DNA from: an uncultured Gammaproteobacteria bacterium
GTDB lineage: Bacteria; Pseudomonadota; Gammaproteobacteria; CAMYKB01
NCBI GenBank assembly: GCA_947258875.1
Contig: CAMYKB010000001.1
Location: forward strand, 967-64,966
Direction of reading: 5' to 3'
DNA length: 64,000 nucleotides
Positions 63,944 through 64,000 of this stretch are shown here, one piece after another. Under the pieces are notes generated by a model, which saw nothing but the letters and a program-made list of their open reading frames with translations, ran no database searches and was not told the origin of the DNA. The stretch's first letter is position 1; every line of letters begins with the position of its first letter. The position numbers were made by a program, and so were the translations under genes.

Positions 63944-64000
63944 GGGCCACCCATACTGTTCGCTATCAAGATGCACATCATTAGATACGGTCTGCGGCAC

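Overview
The window reads as chromosome of a sulfur-oxidising gammaproteobacterium. The main reason is a complete reverse (oxidative-type) dissimilatory sulfite reductase operon, dsrABEFHCMKLJOPNR, running leftward from 34460 to 21523. It includes dsrEFH, dsrL and dsrN, which are marks of sulfur oxidation rather than sulfate reduction. Siroheme synthase (cysG), a DsrS-like gene, a rhodanese and a cysteine-less DsrC homologue lie nearby. Purple sulfur bacteria and colourless Chromatiales/Thioalkalivibrio-like lineages are the closest fit. I see no rRNA, tRNA, CRISPR array, prophage or complete insertion sequence.

Layout. 1-5.1 kb is a cobalamin block on the minus strand: riboswitch, BtuB-type receptor, PduO-type adenosyltransferase, then a ROK sugar kinase and a DUF6580 membrane protein, with dispersed repeats between them. 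5.2-7.1 kb holds an acyltransferase and a DUF559 protein. 7.3-14.2 kb holds cysG, an unknown gene, a DsrS candidate, a VWA/metallopeptidase-like protein, a MoxR ATPase and a Sel1-repeat protein. 14.7-20.8 kb is a mixed set of small hypotheticals, an SDR, a PqiA-like protein, a histidine phosphatase and a 2OG-Fe(II) oxygenase. 20.8-34.5 kb is a PKHD hydroxylase and the dsr operon.

Divergent from dsrA, at 35.0-37.7 kb, is the most unusual cluster: a TauD-like dioxygenase, a 63-aa protein, a Cas6/Cmx6-like RAMP protein with no CRISPR array or other cas gene in view, a cysteine-less DsrC paralogue (RspA type) and a 67-aa protein, closed by a strong terminator. A NarX/NarL-type two-component system and a rhodanese follow.

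40.9-54.3 kb holds an S24-like protein, GNAT, CPBP protease, zinc-ribbon protein, signal peptidase, Atm1-like ABC exporter, a di-heme cytochrome c peroxidase whose signal peptide carries an amber codon, an RND efflux pair and a YiiX-like hydrolase. 54.4-56.9 kb looks like an integron cassette remnant without an integrase: four attC-like palindromes, each directly after the stop of a minus-strand gene or pseudogene (membrane protein, lipoprotein, lipocalin Blc, carboxymuconolactone decarboxylase). 57.0-64 kb holds a metallo-beta-lactamase-fold hydrolase, class Ia ribonucleotide reductase with likely NrdR boxes, a zinc-ribbon protein, a glutathione S-transferase and a lipoprotein.

How the genes work together. 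DsrEFH and DsrC relay sulfur to DsrAB, which oxidises it to sulfite using siroheme from CysG and amidated by DsrN. DsrL, DsrMKJOP and DsrC link this to NAD(P)H and the membrane quinone pool. The B12 block, the RNR and the efflux genes are housekeeping or accessory. All family calls are from reading the sequence; no database search was run.
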